Shown: positions 45,291-58,300, numbered from the stretch's first letter. The stretch: 64,000 nucleotides of DNA from Geosiphon pyriformis (GCA_016748015.1 JAAOMT010000183.1:694307-758306), one strand, 5' to 3'. A program made the numbers and translations. The notes: generated by a model from the sequence alone, not told the origin.

Positions 45291-47490
45291 GTGGCAAAAT
45301 CAGAAAATATAGGAGCAAACCATTTAGGATTTGCAAAATCCTTATTTCAATACTATTGTCAACACTTGGGATTAAACCACAATCATATATCCGCCGAATC
45401 AGCCTTTAATTTCTACATCAATAAAAAGATTTTCTCTTTGTTAGGAACACCAGTGAATACAGAATCAGCAAGGGAAACTTTCTACAGAGAATTAATTCAA
45501 AACACCAACCTACCAACAAATTATAATTTCACATCCATTATCACTGAGATCAACAAAGAAATTAAACATCACACTCAACAAAGATATCCAATTACATATG
45601 CTAGTAAAGGCAAAGGAAAACTACAAACACCAACAATAATTCCCAGAAAAATACAACTACCTACTTGGAAGAAGACAAGAGTTAAATCACCAACCAATTC
45701 ATCTTATCACTATACATCCAGAAGCACCATCAACATTTTATCAACAGGCATATCCACATCAAACATGACATCAGTATTTGAACAATTCTCATTCCAAAGT
45801 AATCAAAGAAAAACAGAATTATTAGGACCATACGGCAAATACTTTGAAGGATTTAAATCGCAATCACCAATGCTCTCAGGAATTTGATCACTGCTGTCTC
45901 AACTGGACTTTGGAACCACTACCTCATGAGAACTATCTGAAAAAGAAGAGGAAGAAGAATCAGAAGATCAAGAATTTACTTACCAGAACCTGATCACTGA
46001 AAACTCGAAAGTTGAAACACTGAATCTTCAAACCCAGCAAAATTTAAATTTAGAAGACCTGGAAATTGAAACTCCAAATATTCAAGAACCACTAAATCAA
46101 AACAATCAGAACCCCAATCTAATTAATCAACCAGACTTATCTTCCATGATTGTTATTAAACTACTACCAGTTGAACTGATTGGCCAGCCACCACAACAAC
46201 CACACCAGCAGATTCAACAACCACTAGTACTACTTCAACAACCATCACAACCCAACTTAGATCCAATGACATATGCACCAATAGTCAAATTTGAGAAATT
46301 TACTAGCGAAGAGAATGACACTTAAGCTTGGATTAACAACATCACCAAAGCAATTACCATCAATAAATGGGATGATGCCAGAGCCATACAAGTCATCCTC
46401 TATTTTCTTAAAAACACGACAGACTCTTGGTATTACAGTCTAGCCCAAAAATCTCAAAACTTTAATGCCTTCAAATTGGAATTTTTAAGGTATTTTAGTG
46501 ATAACAACAGCATTAACTGTTTGGCAAGTACTTTCACCACCATCAAACAAGAAGACACAGAAGCAGTTACCACTTACTTGGGATGCTTCCATAGAAATCT
46601 GTGCCAAATTCAGGCAATTCAAGCTGACTACTTTACAGTGCCACAGATCTTGAACCAATTCATCCAAGGATTGCACAGTAGCATCCTCCAGTAAGTACAT
46701 CCAATGCATCCAGTTGATCTTCCAATCGCCGTGACTCATGCCAGAGATTTTGAAGCCGCCGAGTTAGAAGCTAACCATGCCAAGCTGTGAATTTAGTAAT
46801 AAATGGATTATCTAACCTGGATTCCAAGCTAAAACAATTCAGTGACAACATCAATTAGAAATTAGAGGGCTACTTAGCTGACAATCATGCAATTTATTAA
46901 CCACCCCAATAATGTAATAATTTAGGAAATGCAAATTGTTTCCAGAATCAATCACATCCAGGATCATTCACTAATTAGTCATGACAGCCAGAAACATGTG
47001 TCTACTACAACTGTAGTAAACAAGAGCATATTAGGACAAACTACCATACTTATAGCAACCCATGATCGGGAAACCCTTATCGAAACTCTGATCACCGGTT
47101 TCAGACTTTGAATCACCAATCCAATCAAGAGCAATATTAAAACACTTACCTGCCTATAATGCAGCCACTAATTTATCAGCCAACAATGTATCAACTGCCA
47201 ATTTATCAGTCACAGCCACCAACAATTTATCAACTGCAGCCACAAGTCATTTATTAGCTGTAGTCTCAAGTAATTTATCAATCCCAACAAGTTTAAATGC
47301 TGCACCAAAACTCAGTGATGATAATGTCAAGAAACCCGAGATCCAGAATTACCCAAAACTGGAGATCAGCGATGGTTATTCATCAACTAATCCCCAGTTC
47401 ATCAGGCCAATAATCAAGATCTTGTTAGTGGGATTCAGGTATTGGTTCCACCCAAAACCCGAATTCCCAGAACTATTTAAGTCTCCTGGT
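45291..47490 (+). pseudogene. gag: gag of T8
   Basis: ATG 45291, open to a TGA at 45885. The N-terminal domain FAKSLFQYYCQHLGL ... FYINKKIFSLLG is shared with T1. After an acidic linker comes the capsid part (KFEKFTSEENDT.AWINNI, WDDARAIQVILYFLKN, EDTEAVTTYLGCFHRNLCQI, LNQFIQGLHSSIL). A frameshift near 46787 shifts the rest (AVNLVINGLSN and onward). The zinc knuckle is degenerate (CVYYNCSKQEHIRTNY, near 47009). The tail contains repeated QPxxIYQL-like units at about 47160-47290. Stops sit at presumed Gln, Trp and Arg codons. Confidence 0.8.
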
Positions 47491-48050
47491 TACCTCAGAA
47501 GATGTCATTTTCAACAACCCAGAACTTGATTAACAATCAACAATACATACCACCAGCAATTATTACCAATGACAAATTTTTAGCAGCCATCTTTCTGTTT
47601 GAACTCGAGGAAGTTACGTCAGTCTCCTTATTTAGTGGAGCAGCTCTGGAAGAAAAACCCATTACTGTCATGTACACTAATGCAAAAGTTGATGGCCATT
47701 TCATAAAGTTAATTCTTGACAGTGATTCAGCAGGCAGCATTATCACATGACAATTCATGGATCAATTAGGTCACCAAGTTGATTAAGCTGCCAGTGCTAG
47801 AATCATCACTGCCAATGGCACCATGAAAACGCCTATTGGTGAAATTAACGACTTTCCAATTGAAGTTAATGACATTATTACTCTCATTAAAGTCTTGGTA
47901 ATGGAAGCAACCCAATACCAAGCACAGGTGAGCAATGATTGGTTGTCTAAAAACAATGCCATCCTCAACTAGACCACACAAGAGCTTTAGCTCAGCCAAA
48001 ATAGCCAGTATACGCGAGTACTAGCAATGTGTGGCCATTTTAAACCTAAC
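47491..48050 (+). pseudogene. pol: protease domain of T8
   Basis: Open 47502-47750. Retropepsin-like, with the catalytic region reading LILDSDSAGSIIT: the glycine of DSG is Asp here, which would be damaging. Downstream GEINDFPIEVND, VLVMEATQYQAQVSNDWLSKNNA match T2. TGA at 47748 and TAA near 47784 interrupt the frame. Confidence 0.75.
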
Positions 48051-49400
48051 AATGTCATGACATCAGTGCCACTTATCAACCTCAAGGAAGAAAAACTAAA
48101 GCCTACTTGGGAGGCATACCAGGTATCGTGGGCTGATGTCGACCACAATGAACTGCCACCAATACTCACCTGAGATGACAATAATAATGGAAAGGAGAAA
48201 CAAAGAAAAGAACCTATCTGTAAAACCACTATCAACACTTGGACCAATGACAAGACCACCACAAGTTAACACTAATACTATCATGAGATGACAACTCCAA
48301 GAGAAAGCAAAGAGAGGAACTTATCTAGGAAACGGATGACCTGACCTGGACCAATAACGATGAAAGGGAACTGATACCAAGCTGGGAATGGGAAGAAAGC
48401 AACAAAGGGAAAAAAAAAGCAAAAGAAGAAGAGCCACTGCCAACAAATCCGTATACCTCCTATCAATACACAACACCACAACAATTCACCTATCGCCGAC
48501 CCAAACTAGTGTGCATCGATTGCGGCAAGAAATTGTCATCAATGGGCACATGCTGTGGCAATAACGAAGAATATCAGACAGCAACCAAGTTCTATTGCTG
48601 TGCATGCCTCGTTGAACACTTTGGAAGACCAAAACAAGTGGGAAAATGGGATAATACACCATGTTTAGCCTGTAGAGAAACTCTTCTCAATGAAGGAATG
48701 TAGAACAACATTTCTGGGAGAGGAGGAATGTACAACATCTCCTGCCAATACACAATCCTTATCAGTGACTGAGTCGAGAAAGGGACACCAATAGAAGCTG
48801 CCTAGAGAAGAGCTGTATAACAATTGAACAGTTGTTCACACAACAACAATGAATTATGGTGGATGGCAATCGCCAAAATTGAAGGCGCGTCACCAGAAGA
48901 AATCAGGACAATTAAAAACAATCCACCAGAACCCATCGAGCTTGACTGAGATGCAGAGCCAGTCATAAATTTCCTGGAACCAGAAGAGTTCCATAAACAC
49001 TACCAAAACTTGGCACTCACTAGAGAAAAGCAAGAACAATGGCTAGCACAGTTGAATACAAGACTGTATCACCATTGTTTAATTTCCAGTAACTTTGAAT
49101 ATTGTGATGATTGTGATCTCATTTACAATTCACCACCACGCATAATCTACACAATTCCTGAAGAGGAAGAACCAATTAACAGATGCGCATCGGAGTTGGA
49201 ATCACCATTCAATCCCGATTCAAACTCTGACAACAACAACAACAAGAATAATGGTTACAGCTCCATTCAAAATGGCAATGACAATGACAACAATATCAAC
49301 TCAGATTCAAACTCTGACTCAAACTATAAACAATATATTGCACTTCTTGACCTCACCAAGGAACAAGAGCTGAAATGGTTCAGCGATAATAATGAAGATA
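48051..49400 (+). pseudogene. pol: cysteine-rich linker of T8
   Basis: Open pieces 48509-48703 and the first part of 49010-49723. Three cysteine pairs, CIDCGKKLSSMGTCC, FYCCACLVEHFGR and NTPCLACRETLLNEG, resemble a double zinc ribbon and match T2. Between 49190 and 49330 the protein is acidic and rich in Asn, Asp and Ser (low complexity), followed by LTKEQELKWFSDN. The function is unknown. Frame and position show it is part of pol. Confidence 0.6.
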
Positions 49401-49830
49401 TCATGCCAGAACACGTGCATGATACTGATGCCAGATTTAACTTGAGGTATTCAGGAAAAGATGCCATCAAATTGGAACCACATTTGTGCACCTGCATTGA
49501 TCTGAAAAGAGTGCTGGAAATTCCAGCAACAACAATAGTTCAACTAGCATCCCAGAGTAGTTTAGCAAAAAGAGGGATTAATATAAGAAAAGGAATAATT
49601 AATGCGGGATATATAGGAAATATCATTGTTGTGCTACAAAATGACTCAAAAAAGGCTTATATAATAGAGCCAAATGAAAAGATAGCACAGGCAATATTTT
49701 TACCTTTGGTTAAGATAGCTTAGTTAGTACCAGTGGGAAATAGGGAAGAGTTAGGAATAACAGCAAAAGGAATACAGGGATTTGGATCAATGAGTAGAAT
49801 AGATGTACCAGTTAATATGGCAGAGGAATA
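49401..49830 (+). pseudogene. dUTPase-like domain of T8
   Basis: Motif order is conserved: DARFNLRY (degenerate motif 1), ASQSSLAKRGINIRKG (motif 2), GIINAGYIGNIIVVLQN (motif 3, Asn in place of the catalytic-region Asp), NEKIAQAIFLPL (motif 4), KGIQGFGSMSR (motif 5). One TAG at 49721-49723 precedes motif 5. It lies between the Cys-rich linker and RT, as in T2 and T7. Asn in motif 3 in both T2 and T8, against Asp in T7, suggests loss of activity in these copies. Confidence 0.8.
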
Positions 49831-51640
49831 AATTGTTGGCCAAAGAAAAATTATCTCAACCAGTCAAGCTATTTCCATTCCACCATATAGCCAGTACATG
49901 CTAGCAATAGAAAGGAAAGAAAAAGAGCAAGAACAAATTTTTGAAGCTGAAGCAAACCTTTGTGAATCAGAAGAAATTGAACTGATCAATCTCTACATAT
50001 CAGCCAAAAGCTATAGCTGCATAAAAATTCCCATCTACAACAATACTGGCAATATTATCAACATACCAGAAGGAACCACCATCGGATATTTAACCACAGA
50101 AATAGAAGACCAAATTCCAAACCCCATTCCAGACTTTTTACAACTTTGTGGATATGTCAACATCACATCACAAACAATCTACGGATGAAACAAATGTTAT
50201 TTGCTCCAACCAGAACAATTAAAACAAATGAACATGGGAAATTTAGATTCACTACAACATATGCAGCTCAAGATATTACTCAACAATTTCAATGACATCT
50301 TTGTTAGTGAAAACGAATTTGACAGAACTGACATCATCCAACATCAAATCAAGACTGAAGATGCAATGCCAATTAAACAGCAAGCATACAGGGTACCACC
50401 AGCCAGTCATGAAATCATTTGTCAAGAGATCAATTGAATGCTTGACAATGGACTAATCCAGCCATTTATGAGCTCATGGTTATTACCAGTGGTACTTGTC
50501 TGGAAAAAGAATGAAAAAATTTGCTTTTGTGTGGATTATAGAAAACTCAATGGAGTAATTCGTGGAGATAGCTATCCTACTCCATGAATCCAAGAATTAT
50601 TTGATGCTTTTGGTAGAAACAAATGGTTTTCAATATTAGACCTAAACAGTGGTTACTGGCAAGTAGCCATGGATTCAGCTGACAAAGAAAAGATGGCATT
50701 TACCACCAGAGAAGGGAATTTTGAATTTGAAGTAATGCCATTTGGCTTAACCAATGCACCAGCCACTTTCCAACGGCTAATGGAAATTGTTTATACTGGC
50801 TTATTGTGGAAATCAGTAGTTGTATACTTGGACAACACCAATGTATTCTTAAAAACATTTGATGATCATCTTTATCATCTTCAATAGGTGTTCAAAAGAC
50901 TAAAAAGAGCAGAACTAAAGTTAAATGCAACAAAGTGCTTTTTTGGCAAGACAGAACTAAAATTCTTGGAACACATAGTCAGCAAAGATGGCATCAAAAC
51001 AGATCCAGAGAAAATAGAGATAGTAAAAAACTTTCCAGTGCTAATCAATATGACAGAACTGAAATCATTCTTGGGATTTACTAGCTACTACTGACATTTT
51101 ATCAAGAACTTTTCTAAGATAGCGCAGCCACTCAACCAAATGCAAACCAAGAATACAAAATATAAATGGACAAAAAGTTAGCAAAAAGCTTTTGATATTC
51201 TGAAAAAAAAGCTTATTCAAGCTTCAGTACTAATCTATCCAAATCACAGTAAACCATTCATCATCACCACCGATGCATCCAGCCAAGCATTGGGAGTGGT
51301 ACTATCTCAGAAAGGACCAGATGGCAAAGAACATCCAGTAGCATATGTCAGCAGAGATTTAACACCAGCCAAAAAGAACTATGGAACACCAAAACAAAAA
51401 CACTTAGCAATATACTGGGCAGTCATGAAATGGAAAGAATACTTGAACCAGAAATTTGAAGTATACACAGATCACAAAGAACTAACATCACTTCAAAAAC
51501 AAGAATTTGGAGATGAAAGACAGTTAAGATGGAAAATGACACTCATGCCATATAATTATACTATACATTATAAAAAGGGAAAAGACAACAAAAATGCTGA
51601 CAGTTTGTTGGAAATGAGACAAATTTAAGAATATTTCAAC
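49831..51640 (+). pseudogene. pol: reverse transcriptase and RNase H of T8
   Basis: After a linker (49898-50188, with an EGTTIGYLTTEIEDQIPNPIP motif that aligns with the start of T3), RT runs from about 50380 (AYRVPPASHEI) through CVDYRKLNGVI, DLNSGYWQVAMD and VMPFGLTNAPATFQRLM to a catalytic box YLDNTNVF, where the second Asp is Asn. RNase H has FIITTDASSQALGVVLSQKG, AYVSRDLTPAKKNY, YTDHKELTSL and HYKKGKDNKNADSL. Stops include TGA at 50186, 50435 and 50585, TAG at 50885 and TGA at 51092. The Asp-to-Asn change fits G-to-A. Confidence 0.86.
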
Positions 51641-53071
51641 CCAAAAATATAACAAAACCAGAACAATATCAACAAGAAATATAACAAAAGATGAACATAC
51701 AAAAATATCAACAACTACAACATTATATAAACACTCAACAGTTCAAGGAGAATTTATCTCAAACAGAATGAAAGAGTATCAAACAACAATCAAAATATTT
51801 TATCACTCACCAAAATATATTTTATTGGAAAAATAGAAAAGATTTAGAACAACCAACCAGAGTAATTACAAAGCCAGAAAAAAAGACAATATTATTCAAC
51901 ATGCACTCAAATTCAACAGCAGGACACTTTCACAAAGAAGCAACCATGAAAAGAACCAGAAAAAGATACTATTGGCCATCAATGTATTCAGACATCATCC
52001 AATATGTTCAAAATTGTGATGCTTGTCAGTGAAGAGGAGGTATGAAACTTAGTAAACTATTAAGACCAATCAAAGTAGAACAACCATTCGACCATATTGG
52101 AATTGATTTAGTCAGACCATTAACAATCACCAGCAGAGGAAACAGATACATAGTAGTAGCCATAGACTATCTCACTAAATGGCCAGAGGCAAAAGCAATT
52201 CAAAAAGCAGATGCAGAATCCATTGCCGAATTCGTTTATTAAGATTTAATTTGTTGACACAAATGTCCAAAGGAATTATTATCAGACCAAGGAACTCATT
52301 TTGTGAACAGAACATTAACAGAATTGAACCAAAGATTTGGAATTAAGAGACCACTATCATCACCATACTATCCACAAACCAACAAATTAGTCAAAAGATT
52401 CAACAGAACATTGTGTGAAGCAATAGCTAAGCTCAGCCAAGAAAACCAGAACGATTGGAATTTGTTGATACCATCAGTACTATTTGCTTATCAGACAATG
52501 AAGCAAGATACCACACAAGCAACACCATTTGAATTAATATATAGTAGAACAGCAACACTATTAGTGGAAATAGAAGTCAGCACATACCCAACCAAACCAA
52601 TAACAAAAGAGAATTTCAAAAACACATTGTTGAAAAGAACATATGACTTAATGGAAACATTAGAAAATAAACAATGAAAAGCAGCTAATAACATACAAAA
52701 ATCACAAGAGAAACAAAAAGAAAGACATGATAACCAACTACCAGATAAACCAGTTGAATTCAAGATTGGAGACAAAATACTATTACATCGTATAAAAGTG
52801 GAAAAACAATGGAGTGGAAAATTTGACCCCAAATAGAACAGACCATTTTACATAGAAGAAATTCTAGGAAATGGAGCTTACAAATTAAGATTGAATAACA
52901 AAATCTTGACCAAAGCAGCACATGGAAATCAACTGAAACCATACCACCATATAGCATCATTATTTACTAGTAATATTCTACAATTAAGAGTACAGAGAAT
53001 ACTAGTCCAACCAGATGAGATTTCACAAAATCTAGAACCAATCATTATTATTGACAACAACACATCTAATT
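51641..53071 (+). pseudogene. pol: integrase of T8
   Basis: Zinc region MHSNSTAGHFHKEATMKR and CDACQ. The core has HIGIDLVRPLTI, AIDYLTKWPEAKA, LLSDQGTHFVN and LVKRFNRTLCE, in which the catalytic Glu is Lys. TGA at 52255-52257 lies just before the KCPKELL motif. The C-terminal part has FDPK.NRPFYIEEILGNGAYKLRLNN, a GPF-like module. Open pieces are 52042-52242 and 52303-52677. The frame differs from that of RT, so an indel lies between 51628 and 52042. Confidence 0.85.
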
Positions 53072-53096
53072 GATCAACAAAAGAATATATAAGAAC

Positions 53097-53756
53097 ATGG
53101 TTGACGTGACAGAAGAGATCAGAGAAATGGAAATTACAGACAATATTTATTCACTAGCCCAACAAATTTTTCAATTAATCCAACACCAGGGGATAGAAAT
53201 TACAATCAATCAACAAACCATCCATTACAAAAATACAGCAAAAATACCACAAAACAAAGCACAAAAAAAACTTGAAAATGTTGTTGACAAGATCATGACC
53301 AAGATAAAATTGGCCATGAAAGAACAACAAATAGTCGGATTATACCAAGAACTTACCAGAGAAACTTGGACTTGGTGGACACAACAATTTCCAAAAAACT
53401 ATTGTCATTTTCACTTGGGATAACACGTAAATATCCAGAATTTGTACATCAACAAAACAAAATGGTTATTTGACACAACAATACTAAGACAACTGGAACA
53501 ATTTGTGACAAAAAACAATCTAACCACACAAGCTCGAGCCATTTACCAGCTATATATGGGATTTTAAGACTGACCAGAAATCTTATTCAACACAGCAATG
53601 GATACAGTTATGAGTAATTAATTGGGAAAAATGACCAATACTCAATTTGAAGAACTACAAACTAAAATAACACAAGTAATACTCGAAAAAAAAGTTCAAA
53701 AAATAATTCAAGAAAGAAAATTAAAGGAATTAGATTTTGATGGAGCTCAATATTAA
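53097..53756 (+). pseudogene. ORF3 of T8
   Basis: A separate ORF just after integrase; ATG 53097 gives MVDVTEEIREMEITDNIYSL (an upstream in-frame ATG at 53070 is also possible). Open to 53423, then TAA, with further homologous sequence to 53756. It is rich in Gln, Lys and Thr and likely helical, with WTWWTQQFP, QARAIYQLYMGF and KVQKIIQERKLKELDFDG. It ends at the polypurine tract. It occupies the same place as ORF3 of T2 and T6, though sequence similarity to those is weak. Confidence 0.6.
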
Positions 53757-53769
53757 AAGGAGGGAATAA

Positions 53770-54414
53770 TGTTACTCATAGAATATAGGAATCTCAGATA
53801 TGTATATATAGCAGTAGTGTTAGAAGCAGAAAAGACAGAATTGACACCAAGAATTCTTAGCTTAGTTACCACAATTTTCAAATAAATAATTATTCACTAT
53901 ATCAAATTCACTTGTCACTATCAACACTTCATGTTGATAGTAATTGATACTTAACTACACTGGAACAATAGCTCTTGATCACAGCTATTGATGGGATACT
54001 AACTTGCAAAATTGCCTTGGCTTATTTCCTTATATTTTTTTATTTTCTTTATATTTCTTGATTTTGTTATTTGTGCACTAACCAATTGATTCAAAGTGCT
54101 GATTATTGACATCAAAGATTACCTGGTAAAAGACCCCTGTGAGTGGGTAGAACAAGTACAAAAAATATGGATTACTTGCCAGAGGATTGCCGGCCACCAA
54201 GCTGAGAAAAAAATTGACAGACTTGTGAATCTGGGAAGCTATAGATAAAAACAACTATTGAATCTTTGTCCATTATACAAAGAACTCAACCCAAAACCTT
54301 CAGATATTAAAACCTTCAGATTATTAATACCAACACCAACAGAAATCAATAGCTTTTGAGCACCGAGTTACAGGTTTAGTATTCACTCAACACCCCAAAG
54401 AAACACCTGTAACA
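53770..54414 (+). repeat. 3' LTR of T8 (645 bp)
   Basis: Starts TGTTACTCATAG after the purine tract AAAAGGAGGGAATAA and ends CTGTAACA. It lacks about 190 bp of U3 present in the 5' LTR, but retains both stem-loops. Confidence 0.9.
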
Positions 54415-54877
54415 ATGTTTTTGGGTTTGGGTATTTTTTGTAATTATTTACTATTTTTGTTTTACATTTGTAGATTACTAAAAAAGTTATAATATTAAGT
54501 TAAGTATTTAAGTTTGGGTGTTGTTTTATTACAACTATTGATTTTAAGTTTCGGAAAATATCTTTAAAATTAATTAAAAAAAATGTGTACCAATTTGTGA
54601 AATTAATAATTCAGGTTTGTTTCTAAAATAATAATATTTCAATCAATTTTTATGTACAACTTTTGCTAAGACTTTGTCATCAAGTCTTGACTTATATAAT
54701 CTATTGCTTAAAATTTCATAAATATAGAATGGTTTATCCTATTTATGTTCAATTTTTCTACTCTATTGTTTTTTAGTCTTAGTTTTGTATAAGAAAACTT
54801 TGTTTTCAATTTTAAATTTATTAATGACTAATGACAATTTGTTGTTATGTTATTTTTTTTGTTGATCTTAAGAGTAT
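54415..54877 (-). pseudogene. pol: T7 integrase C-terminal piece
   Basis: The complement of this stretch aligns with T2 about 9680-10110 (the NKVLLH, LRLDNKILAK and EPIVVI regions). It ends at the solo LTR on one side and at T8 on the other. Confidence 0.75.
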
Positions 54878-55866
54878 TATTACTTAAATAGAAAAACTAA
54901 TTCAAAGTTATGAAAAAAACATGACCAAAAACATGATGACATAAAATAACACAGAATAATGTGAAAAAACACAAAATAATATGTAATAACTCAAGATAAT
55001 ATAATACAAAACTTGATAACATATTATAGCATGAAATAACTAGTTAAAATATAGAATAACTAGTAATAACATAAAAAAACAAAGTAATAATAGAAATAGC
55101 AAAGCAATAACTAGCAAGAACAAAACAATTAAAAAGCAATTCTGTAGAACAAAAAAATATATAAAAATAAGTAGTTATAGAAGTTAAAAAAATAGCAAAA
55201 AAGAATCAATTTCTTTTTACCTGTATTTGTTACATATCTTTTGGTTCTACTTATATTTTATTTTACTAAAATAAAAAAAATATTAAACAATTTCAAAATC
55301 TATGTTTATATGATTTTCACATTCACGTATTTCAGCTAAATTAGTTTTGTTTTTACTTTTGTTCCTGGCCAGATGTTCTTAGCATAAATGTTTTAAACTC
55401 TTAACAACTTGAATCATAGTAATTGACAATATTAATTTATTTTTATTTTATTTTATTTTATTTTATTTTATTCTCTTTTGTGGAGTGGCAACATAAAAAA
55501 ATTGACTGTCTGGAAATAGATTTTATAATAGCTTAGTAAAAGAAAAAAGCTCCTTCTAGGTTTAAATATTAATATTATCTTAGTAGCTTACTAAAAGAGT
55601 AAAAAGACACCATTAAACCCTAATAACTGTACTTGTTAGCTTGAAAAAGATAGTTCACATTTACATACAAAAAGTTGTAACACCAGAAAATATTTTTCTA
55701 TGCCTTATAACCAAAAAATTCTATGAATAAATTCATAACAATTAAAAAAAACCTTCAAAAACTAATAACTAGAAACAGTCATATTGTAAAGATTATTTAA
55801 AGACATTATTACTTAAACTAAAGCACCAAATATTACCACCATACTCCACCAAGTTTATCTGTAACA
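54878..55866 (+). repeat. solo LTR of the T1 family inserted in T7
   Basis: Starts TATTAC (from TGTTAC) and ends CTGTAACA. Aligned with the complement of 2025-3123 it keeps the degenerate 10-bp repeats (54940-55100), the ATTTTATTTTATTTT-type tract in place of the purine tract, and the GGTTATAAGGCA segment. No internal sequence is attached and T7 integrase continues on both sides, so it is a recombination remnant. Flanking 4-mers GTAT and ATGT would be a target duplication with transitions. Confidence 0.85.
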
Positions 55867-58300
55867 ATGTTTAATATGAGTTGCTGTTATCTGCAGTTTT
55901 TTTCTAAAGTATTAAGAAGGATGTAGACTTTTTATTGAAGTGTTTTTTGAAAGTTTTCTTTAGTAATTGGTTGTACTGGATATGTTTCTACTGTAAAATT
56001 AATTGGTAATATTGCTGTTCTTCTATAGATTAAATTAAAAAGTATGTGTTTTATGGTATTTTGTTTTAGTGTTTATATGCTAATAATACTGATAGAATAA
56101 AAATATTCTATTTCTATTCAAAATTAATTTAGACTTTGGCTAATAATTTACATAATGTTCTGTTAAACTATTTTACTAATTCTTTTGTTTGTGAATAATA
56201 TAGTAAAAATAGAAATTTAATATTAAACTATTTACTAATTTCTTGTATCAAGTTGTTTACAAAGTGTGTTCCTTAATTAAATAAGAGTTTAATTGAATAT
56301 CTATATCTACAGATAATGTCTTTATAGATAAAATTTACTACTGATTTTACATCTGCTTTTTAAATGGCTCTGGCTTCTGGTTATTTGGTAAGATAGTTTA
56401 TTACAACTACAATATAATAATTTTCTTGGTTTGTAATAAGTAGTGGTTTGACTAAATTAATACCAACTCTGTCAAAAGATTGTTTAACTTTAATTGAATT
56501 TAATAGTTTTATAGAACAAATTCCTCTTTTTTTTTGACAACTATCATAAGATTTTACATATTGTCAAATATTTTTTTACATGTGATGCCAAAAATAATGT
56601 TCAAAAGTTTTTTGAATTGTTCTATAATAGATCTGTGTACATGTTGTATAATATTGTTTTTTTTATTTTCTTGTATTAATCTAAATAAGTTAGATAGGTT
56701 TCTGTAATTTTAATAGTAAATTTTGTTGTAGTAAATAAAACATTGTCTAAATTTGTGTTGTAATCAGTGTTTTTCAACTGGAAACCAGTTTTCTGGTATA
56801 ATGAGAGTCTCTAAGTAGTTTTTAATATTGTTGTAATTTTTGGAGTCTATTGTTTTTTTTGTTAATTGTTGTTAAGTTAGTAATTTGTTGATGTTGATTT
56901 TAATTTTGCCTTATTCTAAAAAGACTATCTATATTTGTATGTAATTTGTCTGATTTGTGATACACAATATATTTGTAGTCTACTAGAAAATCAAATTATT
57001 AAAATTGTTTGGCACTAAATTCAGAGTTTTTTTTGTTAAGCCATTTAAGACTAATATTATCTGTGATAATGTCAAATTGAAATTCATTTTGGAAATATTG
57101 TTAAAAGTGTTTTAAAGCCCAAATAACAGCTGCTGCTTCTAATTTAGTGAATTTATATTTGAGTTCAATTGGTTTAAAAGTTTTACTAGTATAAACAATT
57201 ACTTATTCATTGTTATTGTTATTCAATTGTGATAAAATGACACCAAAAACTATGTGTGAAGCATTGGTGGCTAGTTGAAATCTTTTGCTAAAATCTGAAT
57301 ATACAAGAATTGGGGCTGTAGTAAGTTTTTTCTTGAGAATGTCAAATATTTATTGTTAAGCTTGTGTCTATTAATATTTCATGTCTTTTTTAGTTAACTG
57401 GTTAGGTGATTTGGCAATTTTCGAAAATTCTTTGATAAATTTTTGGTAATAGAAGGCTAATCCTACAAATTTTTTTAGTTCTGTTGTGTTTTAGAGAATT
57501 TTGAAATTTTTAACAGCACTAATTGTTTTTGGATTGGGTTGGATTTCATTTTTGCTAACAATATGTTCAAAAAAAATTAAACTTGTTTTTTCAAAATAAT
57601 ACTTTTCAATATTTAACTTTAATTCTGCTTTTTGTAATTATTGAAAAACTTTTTGTAGGTGAATTAAATGAGCTTTAAATATTGGAGAATAGACATTAGT
57701 ATTGTCAAAATAAACAACAACTGATTGCCATAAGAGTTTTTTATATACAATATTCATAAGTTACTGAAATATTGCTGGTGTATTGCAAAGTCTAAAAAAC
57801 ATTATGTTAAACTTGTAATTTTTTTTTTAAGTAGTAAATACTGTTTTCAGGTAATTTTTGAGATCTATTTTGACTTGTTAGTATTCACTTTTCAGATTTA
57901 AAGTTGAAAAAAACTTGGCTTTTCTCAGAGTATTTAGCATGTTGTTAATTTTTAATAATAAATAAGTATTTCCAATTGTAATATTATTCAGCTGTTAATA
58001 GTTTACACAAAATTTGATTTTGCCATTTTTCTTTTTAACAAAAATCACTGGTAAAGCCCAAAAGCTTTTTAATAATTAGATAAAACTATTATTGAACATT
58101 TATTGAACTTTTTCTTTAATGAATTGGTGACTGGCAGATAAAACTCAGTAAACTTGTTAATGTTTTGGTAAAGAATCTTTTGTATAGATTTGATGTTGAA
58201 CAATATCAGTTTTTTCCAGATTATTGTTGTTTTTTGTAAATATATCAGTATATTTAGCAATTAACTGTTTCAGTTGTTTTTGTTGTTGGAGTTTTAAGAG
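55867..58300 (-). pseudogene. pol: T7 integrase, RNase H and RT
   Basis: The minus strand aligns with T2 7340-9680. Integrase occupies about 55867-56700, RNase H about 56900-57350 and RT about 57380-58290. The RT catalytic box reads YFDNTNVY near 57690-57715, with Asp to Asn. The open piece 58260-58069 covers the RT entry. There are many stops, and no long frame remains. Confidence 0.78.

Larger units (their letters stand above)
44397..54414 (+). mobile_element. T8: complete dUTPase-bearing Ty3/gypsy element
   Basis: 5' LTR 44397-45228, primer-binding site 45231-45249, gag 45291 to about 47480, protease, Cys-rich segment, dUTPase, RT, RNase H, integrase to 53071, ORF3 53097-53756, 3' LTR 53770-54414. 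A 4-bp ATGT flanks both ends (44393-44396 and 54415-54418). It is inserted in T7. Coding frames are broken by stops and a few frameshifts (near 46787, 47490 and between 51628 and 52042). Confidence 0.92.
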
